Positions 46,585-54,272 of a DNA stretch of 64,000 nt are shown here, one piece after another. Every line of letters starts with the position of its first letter. The stretch's first letter is position 1. The position numbers were made by a program, and so were the translations under genes. The stretch covers positions 676,589-740,588 of the forward strand of contig NZ_VKKY01000001.1 in assembly GCF_008271695.1 (NCBI RefSeq), read 5' to 3'. The notes under the pieces were generated by a model. That model was not told the DNA's origin and ran no database searches. It worked only from the letters and a program-made list of their open reading frames with translations. The DNA comes from Rufibacter hautae (lineage in GTDB: Bacteria > Bacteroidota > Bacteroidia > Cytophagales > Hymenobacteraceae).

Positions 46585-46595
46585 GGAACATACTT

Positions 46596-46732
46596 CAAGT
46601 TTGAGCGCAGCGGTAACTTGGAGTAGCATGGAGAGCCAGTTTGCAACTAGCGAAACATATTGCTTGATTATGGTCAAAGCCAGTTGCAAACTGGCCACAT
46701 GGCCCCACAAGTTACCGCTACGCTCAAACTTG
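46596..46732. repeat. Long nested hairpin element, 137 bp
   Basis: Outer arms of 25 bp (46596-46620 and 46708-46732) pair with one mismatch; they contain TTTGAGCGCAGCGGTAAC and its complement. Inner 14-bp arms (46635-46648 and 46682-46695) pair perfectly. Each outer arm is itself bracketed by CAAGTT and AACTTG. No ORF is present. It looks like a miniature inverted-repeat element. Confidence 0.75.
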
Positions 46733-46749
46733 CGGGATGTACGTTTTGT

Positions 46750-46785
46750 GTTTTGGGCCTATTTTCTGCAAAACAGCTTTAAAAC
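46750..46785. repeat. 36-nt palindromic repeat, copy 15
   Basis: GTTTTGGGCCTATTTTCT, then GCAAAACAGCTTTAAAAC. It directly joins the terminator of the sigma-factor gene. Confidence 0.75.
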
Positions 46786-46786
46786 A

Positions 46787-46815
46787 CAGAAAGCAGCCAC
46801 ATGGGCTGCTTTCTG
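46787..46815 (-). terminator. Terminator of the ECF sigma-factor gene
   Basis: Perfect 12-bp arms (CAGAAAGCAGCC and complement), loop of 5 nt. On the minus strand TGTTTTAAAG follows. Confidence 0.7.
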
Positions 46816-46854
46816 CTAACATTTCAATTTTAAAGTCTTATAACACGCTTGATC

Positions 46855-47463
46855 CTAGATCAGGTGTTTCTTGTTTTTCACCATGTCATAGAGCAACTCG
46901 CGGGCGCGGTGCAGTTGGGCCTTTACGGTCCCGAGCGGGGCGCTGAGTTCGGTGGCGATCTCCTCGTAAGACAGCTCGTCAAAGTAGCGCAGCGTTACTA
47001 GGCGCTGGTACTTATCGGGCAGTTTGCTCACGATGTACTGCATGATCTCGATCTTCTGATTCTTGATGGCGCTCTCCTGCGGGTTCAGGTTGTTGTCTTT
47101 GAAATCAATGGTGATCTCATCGCCGTTGTCGATCTTGATGGCCGAGTCAATGCTCATGGTCTTGATCTTGTTCTTCCGGATGAAGTCAATGCAGTTGTTC
47201 GTGGCAATGCGGAAAAGCCAGGTACTGAACGCGTACTCGGGGTTGAATTTGTGCAGGTTACGGAAGGCTTTCGCGAAAGCTTCAATGGTCAGGTCCTCCG
47301 CATCATCTGCGTTGCGCACCATTTTAAGCACCACGTGGTAAACTGGCTTTTTGTATATCTGCATCAGCTCAGCGTAGGCCTTCTCATCCCCATCTTCCAC
47401 CGCTGACTGGATCAGTTTAAAATCGTGTTTCGCTTTCGCGGAGAATTGTTTGTTTACTTCCAT
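46855..47463 (-). CDS. ECF-type RNA polymerase sigma factor
   Basis: A 202-aa sigma-70 family factor. Region 2 (about 30-95) has FSTWLFRIATNNCIDFIRK; region 4 (about 140-195) has LVTLRYFDELSYEEIATEL and LGTVKAQLHRARELL. There is no anti-sigma gene next to it; instead the upstream glycosyltransferase gene overlaps its start by 10 bp, so the two are probably co-transcribed. Which genes it controls is unknown. Confidence 0.92.
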   Translation of the reverse strand: MEVNKQFSAKAKHDFKLIQSAVEDGDEKAYAELMQIYKKPVYHVVLKMVRNADDAEDLTIEAFAKAFRNLHKFNPEYAFSTWLFRIATNNCIDFIRKNKIKTMSIDSAIKIDNGDEITIDFKDNNLNPQESAIKNQKIEIMQYIVSKLPDKYQRLVTLRYFDELSYEEIATELSAPLGTVKAQLHRARELLYDMVKNKKHLI

Positions 47464-48617
47464 CTTACCTTTTTAGTCGTTAAAACAGAGATCCCGATCC
47501 CTATGTAATTGAAGTAATATCCCAGTTCCAGTATTGGCAGCAACCACCACTTCACAGGTTCTTGCAGGCGGCGCGCCACCGGGAGGTACGTGCCGTAGAG
47601 GCCGGCATACCTCACCCCAATAATGAGGCCAACCCATAGCAGTTGATACTGTAAACCTAAAAGAACGGGTGATATTACATAAAATAGCCCATTTGACAAG
47701 ACAAAAAGTCCGAGTCTGAACTGCTCCTTCTTCTGGTACTGCCGCCCTGCCGCCAAATGTCTCCGTTTCTGGCGCCACCAGTCGCGCCACCGGGTCTCCG
47801 GGGTGCTGCTTGTCTGGGCGCCACGGTCAATGACAATCTGGACGGCAGAGTGTTTGGCAGCTTCCTGCACAAATAAATCATCGTCCCCTCCCAAAGATCT
47901 TATATGGGAGGCAAAGCCTTTGTTACGTAAAAACGTTGATTTGGTATACGCCAGATTTCTCCCCACTCCCATATACGCCTGGCCCTTCCTGGCAAACGAC
48001 AGATACTGCATCGCCGTTAAGAAGGTTTCATAACGGATCAAATGATTTAAGAATCCATATATCTGCATATACGGAGAAACGCCCAAAATGATATCGTTCT
48101 TCCCTAAAAATCCACTGGCCATGTACTGCGCCCAATGCCTGGACAGAGGTCTGCAGTCGGCATCGGTGAGCAGTAAGTGCTCATACTGAGCGGCTTTAAT
48201 GCCCAAGAAAAGCGCGTATTTTTTTGGGCTCATAAGCGCCGGGGTTTCCTTTACCCGCAGCAATCTTACGTGGGGGTGCTCCATTTCATATTCTTTCACC
48301 AGCACGTGGGAGCCGTCCCAGGAGCGGTCATCAATGATGATGATCTCCACGGGTTGCGGGTATTCCTGCTCCAGCAGCAGCGGCAGCAGCTCCTTTAGGT
48401 TCTCCACCTCATTGTGCGCGCAGACCAGGATAGACAAGGGCGGCAAAGCCGATGGAGGGGCCACCTCCTGGCTGCGGTGGAAAGAGAGCGGCAGAAAGTA
48501 GTAGAACCCGTAAAACAACTGCACCAGCACGCAGGCCACCAGCAGATAGAGAAGAGAAGCAGAAAGAAGAAGTGAGTAGTCCAAAGCAAGAGCAAACTGA
48601 ATCCAAAAATAGCACAA
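47454..48617 (-). CDS. Family 2 glycosyltransferase with membrane anchors
   Basis: A 387-aa enzyme. An N-terminal helix (about 14-42) precedes the GT-A domain: LSILVCAHNEVENLKELLPL, EIIIIDDRSWDGSH, LLTDADCRPLS and the later GGDDDLFVQEA with RWRDWWRQKRRHL (QxxRW-like). Two or three hydrophobic helices close the chain. No ATG exists at the start of this frame; a TTG at 48617 is the best candidate, while the ATG at 48625 lies in another frame. The acceptor is unknown. Confidence 0.82.
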   Translation of the reverse strand: MCYFWIQFALALDYSLLLSASLLYLLVACVLVQLFYGFYYFLPLSFHRSQEVAPPSALPPLSILVCAHNEVENLKELLPLLLEQEYPQPVEIIIIDDRSWDGSHVLVKEYEMEHPHVRLLRVKETPALMSPKKYALFLGIKAAQYEHLLLTDADCRPLSRHWAQYMASGFLGKNDIILGVSPYMQIYGFLNHLIRYETFLTAMQYLSFARKGQAYMGVGRNLAYTKSTFLRNKGFASHIRSLGGDDDLFVQEAAKHSAVQIVIDRGAQTSSTPETRWRDWWRQKRRHLAAGRQYQKKEQFRLGLFVLSNGLFYVISPVLLGLQYQLLWVGLIIGVRYAGLYGTYLPVARRLQEPVKWWLLPILELGYYFNYIGIGISVLTTKKVRWK

Positions 48618-48666
48618 ATATTCATGCGCAGCCTACCCGCAGAGCGGCAGAACAAAAGGTTGTTTG

Positions 48667-48674
48667 TATCTTTG
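48667..48674 (+). promoter_or_regulatory. -7 promoter box of the tgt gene
   Basis: TATCTTTG, about 80 bp before the tgt ATG; no -33 TTTG at the usual distance. Confidence 0.5.
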
Positions 48675-48755
48675 CCGTTTGGAGAAGCGTGGGTTGCTTT
48701 ACCGTGACCTGACCTATTGATAAAGAAGGCTTCCCCAGCACTTTACCCCTTGTAC

Positions 48756-49886
48756 ATGACCTTTGATTTAGTAGCGAAAGATCCCGCTTCCAAGGCCCGC
48801 GCCGGTGAGTTGACCACCGCGCATGGCAAAATACAAACCCCTATTTTCATGCCGGTGGGCACCGCCGGCACCGTGAAGGCCGTGCACCAGCGCGAGCTCA
48901 AAGAAGACGTAAAAGCCCAGATCATCTTGGGCAACACCTACCACCTGTACCTGCGCCCGGGTCTGGGCGTGCTGGAGAAAGCCGGCGGCCTGCACAAATT
49001 CAACGGCTGGGACTTGCCCATCCTCACCGATAGCGGCGGGTACCAGGTGTTCTCGCTCTCAGGCACGCGCAAGATCATTGAAGACGGCGTGAAGTTCCGG
49101 TCGCACATTGACGGTTCCACCCACCTGTTCACCCCGGAGAACGTGATGGACACGCAGCGCACCATCGGCGCGGATATCATCATGGCCTTCGATGAGTGTA
49201 CGCCGTACCCATGCGATTACAACTACGCCCGCAATTCCATGGAGCGCACGCACCGCTGGCTCCAGCGCTGCATTGACCGCTTTGACTCTACCCAGGGCAA
49301 GTACGGCTATGAGCAGACGCTGTTCCCTATTGTGCAGGGCAGCACCTATAAAGACCTACGCATTCAAAGCGCGGAGACCATCGCTTCCAAAAACAGGCCC
49401 GGAAACGCCATCGGTGGATTATCGGTGGGCGAGCCTGCCGAGATGATGTACGAGATGACCGAACTGGTCTGCGACATACTGCCCGCTGACAAACCGCGTT
49501 ACCTCATGGGCGTAGGCACACCAGCCAATATCCTGGAGAACATCGCCCTGGGCGTGGATATGTTTGACTGTGTGCTGCCTACCCGCAACGCGCGCAATGG
49601 CATGCTGTTCACCACCCAAGGCATCATCAACATCCGGAACGAACGCTGGAAAGAGGACTTCTCCCCTATTGATGCGGAACTGGGCGGCTACGTGAGCACG
49701 TTTTACTCCAAGGCGTATCTACGCCACCTCATGCATGCCACCGAGATGCTGGGAGCCCAGATTGCCAGCGTGCACAACATCACCTTCTACCTGTGGCTCG
49801 TGGGCCAGGCGCGCGAGCAGATCATTGCCGGTACGTTTAGGGCCTGGAAAGAGGAGATGGTGAAGAAATTGATGACAAGGTTATAA
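48756..49886 (+). CDS. tgt: tRNA-guanine transglycosylase
   Basis: It exchanges guanine-34 of certain tRNAs for preQ1 on the way to queuosine. It is 376 aa from the ATG at 48756; the frame is open to 48717 but the family starts here. Active-site motifs: ILTDSGGYQVFSL, AFDECTPYP, GGLSVGEP and the nucleophile region MFDCVLPTRNARNGMLFT. The zinc-binding CxCxxC motif expected near residue 300 is absent (ELGGYVSTFYSKAYLRHL stands there), which I believe is usual in Bacteroidetes Tgt. It is followed closely by the LptF/G gene. Confidence 0.95.
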   Translation: MTFDLVAKDPASKARAGELTTAHGKIQTPIFMPVGTAGTVKAVHQRELKEDVKAQIILGNTYHLYLRPGLGVLEKAGGLHKFNGWDLPILTDSGGYQVFSLSGTRKIIEDGVKFRSHIDGSTHLFTPENVMDTQRTIGADIIMAFDECTPYPCDYNYARNSMERTHRWLQRCIDRFDSTQGKYGYEQTLFPIVQGSTYKDLRIQSAETIASKNRPGNAIGGLSVGEPAEMMYEMTELVCDILPADKPRYLMGVGTPANILENIALGVDMFDCVLPTRNARNGMLFTTQGIINIRNERWKEDFSPIDAELGGYVSTFYSKAYLRHLMHATEMLGAQIASVHNITFYLWLVGQAREQIIAGTFRAWKEEMVKKLMTRL

Positions 49887-49903
49887 TCAGGAGCTGAAGA
49901 TCC

Positions 49904-50986
49904 GTGAAACTGAAACTATTAGATAATTACATCCTCAAGAAGTTCCTGACCACGTTTGTGTTTGTGGTGATTATCTTGATTGCGGTGATCTGCGTGATTG
50001 ACTTCGTGGAGAAGAATGATGACTTCATTCAGCATAACCTCTCCGTGAAGATCATTCTGGTAGATTATTACATGAATATGATCCCGCACTACATCAACAT
50101 GCTGAGCCCCATCACGGTGTTCATTGCCACGGTGTTTGTGACGGCCAAGCTGGCGTCGCACACCGAGATCGTGGCCATTCTGAGCAGCGGGGTTTCCTTC
50201 AAGCGGATGTTGGTGCCTTACATCATCGGGTCAATCGTTATTGGAATTTTCATCTTCTTTTTCGCCTCGTACGTGATTCCTACGGCCAACAAAACGCGGG
50301 TGGCCTTCGAGATCAAGTATGTGAAGAACCCTTATACCTTCGAGGGCCGCAACGTGCACTTTAGGATTGGGCCAGACTCTTACGTCTACCTGGAGAGCTA
50401 TAACAACCACGCCGATGTGGGCTACAAATTCACCCTGGAAACGATCAGAAAGCAGGAACTCATCAGAAAGCTTTCCTCGGAATCCATCCGCTGGGATAGC
50501 ACGAAGCAGAAGTGGCACATGGACAGCTACACCTTGCGCACCTTTAACGGTGACAAGGAAACGGTCTTCAACGGCGGCGCCATTGACACTACGCTTAACC
50601 TATTGCCCAAAGACTTCGCCAGTACCTACCGCCTCAAAGAGACCCTCACCAACGCCGAGCTGAACAAGCTCATTGACGAGAAAATCCTGCGCGGCGCCAC
50701 CGATGTGGAGATGTACATGACCGAGAAATACGAGCGCATGAGCTATCCCTTCGCCATCACGGTTTTGACGATTATCGGTGTGATTCTGAGTTCGCGCAAA
50801 GTGCGCGGCGGCGTGGGTCTGCAGATTGCCTTGGGGTTTGTGCTGGCCTTTATCTTCATCATCTTCGTGATGATGAGCCGAAGTCTGGCCTCCGTAGGCG
50901 GAATTCCGCCGCAACTGGCCGCCTTTGTACCGCTGGCCGTGTTCACCGTGATCGGTGTTGTCCTCTACCGAACTGTTCCCCGCTAA
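49904..50986 (+). CDS. LptF/LptG family permease
   Basis: A 360-aa inner-membrane subunit of the lipopolysaccharide export complex LptBFGC. It starts at a GTG 17 bp after tgt. N-terminal helix LKLLDNYILKKFLTTFVFV, three early TM helices (to about residue 125), a periplasmic beta-jellyroll domain (about 130-260) and three C-terminal helices. SGVSFKRMLVPYI is the coupling-helix region contacting LptB. LptF and LptG cannot be told apart here. Confidence 0.9.
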   Translation: MKLKLLDNYILKKFLTTFVFVVIILIAVICVIDFVEKNDDFIQHNLSVKIILVDYYMNMIPHYINMLSPITVFIATVFVTAKLASHTEIVAILSSGVSFKRMLVPYIIGSIVIGIFIFFFASYVIPTANKTRVAFEIKYVKNPYTFEGRNVHFRIGPDSYVYLESYNNHADVGYKFTLETIRKQELIRKLSSESIRWDSTKQKWHMDSYTLRTFNGDKETVFNGGAIDTTLNLLPKDFASTYRLKETLTNAELNKLIDEKILRGATDVEMYMTEKYERMSYPFAITVLTIIGVILSSRKVRGGVGLQIALGFVLAFIFIIFVMMSRSLASVGGIPPQLAAFVPLAVFTVIGVVLYRTVPR

Positions 50987-51052
50987 TAATCCTCCCGCTG
51001 TGTGCCCCTTGCCCTGTTTAGAAAGAGGAGTCACATACTAGCTACAAAAAGA

Positions 51053-51098
51053 AAGGTGTTTCGGGGCTGTTTCAACCAAAACAGCCCCGAAACACCTT
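51053..51098. repeat. Perfect hairpin form of the 36-nt palindrome, copy 16
   Basis: Arms of 20 bp (51053-51072 and 51079-51098) with loop CAACCA. The central 36 nt (51058-51093) fit the family exactly: GTTTCGGGGCTGTTT and AAACAGCCCCGAAAC. This copy could also act as a terminator for the tgt-lptF/G unit. Confidence 0.85.
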
Positions 51099-51141
51099 AT
51101 CTGATATTCCACCTGGAATCCATTCTTAACTTCTTTTTCCC

Positions 51142-52065
51142 TTGCAAACCCCTCGCCTCAAAGATTTCCTGGAACTTCACTTTATCATTCTGCTGTGGGG
51201 TTTTACGGCCATTCTGGGAAAATTCATCTCTATCCCGGCGGTGGAGCTGGTGTTTTACCGGACGATCTTGGCGTCGGTGGCGCTGGCGGTGGTCATCAGG
51301 CTGAAGAAACAATCCTTCCGGATTGGCCGGCGGAATATTGCCAAAATCTTGGGGGTGGGGTTCCTGATTGCGGCGCACTGGATTCTGTTCTTCGCCTCGG
51401 CGCGGGTGGCCTCGGTGTCTATCTGTTTGGCGGGCATGGCTACGTCCAGCCTCTGGACCTCCATCCTGGAACCCATCTTCACGAACAAGAAAATACGGCC
51501 GCATGAGGTAGCCCTGGCACTGCTAATTATGGTGGGCCTGTACGTCATCTTCCGGTTTGAATTTGACCATGCGGTGGGTATCTCCATGGCGGTAGTATCG
51601 GCGTTTCTGGCCTCTTGTTTCACCATCATCAACAGCAAACTCACCAAACAGCATGCGGCTACCACCATCACCTGCTATGAAATGGCCGGAGCCTGGCTAG
51701 CCACCTGCCTGTTCTTTCCGTTTTACCGCCAGTTCATGACCGATACCGGCGAACTGCAACTGGGCCTTACCTGGGTGGATGTGCTAAGTATTGGGGTGCT
51801 GGCTTTGGTCTGCACGGTGTACGCGTACACGGCGGCTGTGCGCCTCATGCACAAATTCAGCGCCTACACCATGAACCTTACCGTGAACCTGGAGCCGGTG
51901 TATGGCATTTTGCTGGCCTTTTTCATCTTCAAGGAAGGCGAGCAGATGTCGGCGGGCTTTTACTATGGGGCGGCGATTATCCTGTTCAGCGTGTTTCTGC
52001 ACCCCATTCTGGAGAGTGTGATCAACCGGCGACAGAATCGTCTAAAGGACGCCCTGCCAAACTGA
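51142..52065 (+). CDS. EamA/DMT-type transporter
   Basis: A 307-aa membrane protein with about ten hydrophobic helices in two EamA repeats (about 10-140 and 155-295). It starts at a TTG at 51142 (QTPRLKDFLELHFIILLWGF). Conserved EamA features are LLWGFTAILGKFISIP, VELVFYRTILASVAL and the helix LTVNLEPVYGILLAFFIF. The substrate is unknown. Its last 24 bp overlap the 3' end of the convergent ispE gene. Confidence 0.88.
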   Translation: MQTPRLKDFLELHFIILLWGFTAILGKFISIPAVELVFYRTILASVALAVVIRLKKQSFRIGRRNIAKILGVGFLIAAHWILFFASARVASVSICLAGMATSSLWTSILEPIFTNKKIRPHEVALALLIMVGLYVIFRFEFDHAVGISMAVVSAFLASCFTIINSKLTKQHAATTITCYEMAGAWLATCLFFPFYRQFMTDTGELQLGLTWVDVLSIGVLALVCTVYAYTAAVRLMHKFSAYTMNLTVNLEPVYGILLAFFIFKEGEQMSAGFYYGAAIILFSVFLHPILESVINRRQNRLKDALPN

Positions 52066-52854
52066 GTAATCCTCCGGGAAAGGCAGTGGCCATTCTGGCG
52101 CCGTTTGGAACAATCCGTACATCGTTGACCCCGAGCCTGACATAGACGCGTACACCGCGCCCATTTGGTACAGTTGTGCCTTCAGGTTAGACAGCACCGG
52201 GTACTTGGGGAACAGGCTCGCCTCAAAGTCATTCACCACCTCGTTTTTCCAGGTTGAGATATCCTGGGCCAGAAGCGTTTTAAGGCTCTTTTCCGGAAAT
52301 CGGGGCGAAACTCCGGCATAAGCCTCAGCAGTACTGATGGCCAGGCTGGGATAGACCAGCAGCAGGTGCCAGCCTTTCAAATTCAAGCCAATAGGTTCAA
52401 ACACATCGCCTTTCTCCAGCGCCAGCACCGTCTGGTTTTTGATGAAAAACGCGCAGTCACTGCCCAGTTGCCGGGCGTAGTTTTCCAAGGCATCCTCTGC
52501 GAGGTTCAGGTTGAATTGCTGGTTCAGGAGTTTGAGCGTGAAAGCGGCATCGGCGGAGCCACCGCCCAGACCCGCTCCCATGGGAATGACCTTGTGCAGG
52601 TGCATCTGAATGGCAGGCAGTTCAAAATCCCGGCGCAAAAGTTCGTAGGCTTTCCAGCAGAGATTAGCGGTGGGCGCGCCTGGCACCGGCAATCCCGAGA
52701 GCGTGAAAGAGGCCTCTCCCTGTGCGGGCAGAATCTCCAGGGCATCGGTCCAGCCCACGGGCAGAAAGCAGGAAACCAGGTTATGGAACCCATCCGGGCG
52801 CTTCGCCACCAATTGCAATCCAAGGTTTATCTTCGCGTTCGGGAATTGAATCAT
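52042..52854 (-). CDS. ispE: 4-diphosphocytidyl-2-C-methyl-D-erythritol kinase
   Basis: A GHMP kinase of the MEP isoprenoid pathway, 270 aa, normal length. The N-terminus is IQFPNAKINLGLQLVAKRPDG, the ATP loop is IPMGAGLGGGSADAAF and the C-terminal glycine motif is SGSGSTMYGLF. The stretch VSPRFPEKSLKTLL (about residues 182-195) is encoded by a sequence that matches the 36-nt palindrome family. Its 3' end overlaps the EamA gene by 24 bp. Confidence 0.95.
   Translation of the reverse strand: MIQFPNAKINLGLQLVAKRPDGFHNLVSCFLPVGWTDALEILPAQGEASFTLSGLPVPGAPTANLCWKAYELLRRDFELPAIQMHLHKVIPMGAGLGGGSADAAFTLKLLNQQFNLNLAEDALENYARQLGSDCAFFIKNQTVLALEKGDVFEPIGLNLKGWHLLLVYPSLAISTAEAYAGVSPRFPEKSLKTLLAQDISTWKNEVVNDFEASLFPKYPVLSNLKAQLYQMGAVYASMSGSGSTMYGLFQTAPEWPLPFPEDYSVWQGVL
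52277..52311. repeat. Palindromic repeat, copy 17 (35 nt, inside ispE)
   Basis: GTTTTAAGGCTCTTTTCC, then GGAAATCGGGGCGAAAC. It is in frame within ispE and is one base shorter than the rule. It is the only copy wholly inside a gene. Confidence 0.5.
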
Positions 52855-52895
52855 GCGCGCAAATTAACAGAATCTGCGCAGAGAATCGTACTTTC

Positions 52896-52931
52896 GTTTC
52901 AGGGCTGTTTTACAGAAACCAGGCCCGAAAC
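52896..52931. repeat. 36-nt palindromic repeat, copy 18
   Basis: GTTTCAGGGCTGTTTTAC, then AGAAACCAGGCCCGAAAC. It is in the divergent gap between ispE and the sugar transferase. Confidence 0.75.
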
Positions 52932-52992
52932 AGAATAAAACGTTCAGGCCCCACCCTGATTTCAAAGCTCCTTTAATTCTTTACGCTGTTCT

Positions 52993-53616
52993 ATGGCTTA
53001 TCTGCCTTACGGGAAACGTTCTCTAGACCTTCTGCTGGCCGGGAGCGCGCTGCTCCTGCTGTGGCCCGTGATGGTGTTGGTGGCGGGGGTTCTGTGGGTG
53101 GGTTTCAACGGGCAGGTTTTGTTCCGGCAGCAGCGCCCGGGCCTGCACGGCAAGCCGTTTGGGTTCTATAAATTCGTGACCATGACCCAGGCACGGGACC
53201 TGCATGGAAACCTTCTCCCCGATGCCCAGCGCCTCACCCCGCTGGGGAAATTCATCCGCAAAACTTCCCTGGACGAACTACCTCAGTTGATTAACGTGTT
53301 ACAAGGTGAGATGAGCATTGTAGGGCCGCGGCCGCTGCTCATGGAGTACCTACCGCTGTACTCCCCCGAGCAGGCGCGCCGGCACGATGTAAAACCCGGC
53401 ATTACGGGTTGGGCCCAGGTAAACGGCCGTAATCTATTGGACTGGGAAGAGAAATTCGCTTATGACATATGGTACGTGGAGCATGTGTCTCTACGGGTTG
53501 ATCTGCTGGTTTTATGGCGCACCATAAAGCATTTGTTTAAACCCGAAGGCATCTCGGCCCCGGGCACAGCCACCATGGAGCGCTTCACCGGCTCCTCCAA
53601 CTCCTCTTCCACATGA
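52993..53616 (+). CDS. Monotopic sugar-phosphate transferase (PglC-like)
   Basis: It starts a glycan by moving a sugar-1-phosphate to a polyprenyl phosphate at the inner membrane. It has 207 aa: one N-terminal re-entrant helix (about 10-33) then the bacterial sugar transferase core with FRQQRPGLHGKPFGFYKF, TSLDELPQLINVLQGEMS, IVGPRPLLMEY and ITGWAQVNGRN. It lacks the long membrane part of WcaJ. It overlaps the next gene by 4 bp (ATGA), in a trio that parallels PglC-PglD-PglE. Confidence 0.92.
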   Translation: MAYLPYGKRSLDLLLAGSALLLLWPVMVLVAGVLWVGFNGQVLFRQQRPGLHGKPFGFYKFVTMTQARDLHGNLLPDAQRLTPLGKFIRKTSLDELPQLINVLQGEMSIVGPRPLLMEYLPLYSPEQARRHDVKPGITGWAQVNGRNLLDWEEKFAYDIWYVEHVSLRVDLLVLWRTIKHLFKPEGISAPGTATMERFTGSSNSSST

Positions 53617-54272
53617 ATACCGTTAAACAAAGAATCGCTATTGTAGGTGCCGGCGGATTGGGCCGCGAGGTGCTCATGCTTCTGCTGCAGATAAACCAGG
53701 CCACGCCCAAATGGGAGATTGTGGGGTTCTATGACGATGCCCCTTCTGCCCACCCCACCATCTGCGGTTACCCCTACCTGGGCACTGTAGACCACCTGAA
53801 CGACACCGAGACCCCGCTGTGCGTGGCCATTGCCATAGGAAACTGCGCCGCCAAGACAGACGTAGCCGACCGGTTGCTGAGCCCCTTATTGAAATTCCCG
53901 GTATTGGTGCACCCCTCGGTGCTGTGCAACCCCGAGCAGAAAAACCACTTTGGGGAAGGCACCATCATTTGCCAGAACTGCATTCTTACGAACAACGTAA
54001 CCCTAGGCCGGCACGTGCTGCTGAACCTGGCCTGTACCATTGGGCATGATGCAGTCCTGGGCGATTTCTGCTCCCTGATGCCGCAGGTGGCGGTAAGCGG
54101 CTGTGTACGCTTGGGCGCGGGCGTGTATGGCGGCACCAACAGTACTATTTTACAGAACAAAAAAGTGGGGGACTTCACCATCATCGGCGCGGGCGCGGTG
54201 GTGAACGAGGATCTGCCCAGTTACTGCACCGCCGTGGGGGTCCCGGCCCGCATCATTAAACAGACGGCATGA
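53613..54272 (+). CDS. Sugar O/N-acetyltransferase (PglD-like)
   Basis: A 219-aa enzyme of the NeuD/PglD family. The N-terminal half is a Rossmann-like nucleotide-sugar domain (IAIVGAGGLGREVLML); the C-terminal half is a left-handed beta-helix with hexapeptide repeats (FGEGTIICQNCILTNNVTLG, active His in TIGHDAVLGDF). PglD acetylates the 4-amino group of UDP-4-amino sugars. Overlaps by 4 bp with both neighbours suggest coupled translation. Confidence 0.9.
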   Translation: MNTVKQRIAIVGAGGLGREVLMLLLQINQATPKWEIVGFYDDAPSAHPTICGYPYLGTVDHLNDTETPLCVAIAIGNCAAKTDVADRLLSPLLKFPVLVHPSVLCNPEQKNHFGEGTIICQNCILTNNVTLGRHVLLNLACTIGHDAVLGDFCSLMPQVAVSGCVRLGAGVYGGTNSTILQNKKVGDFTIIGAGAVVNEDLPSYCTAVGVPARIIKQTA

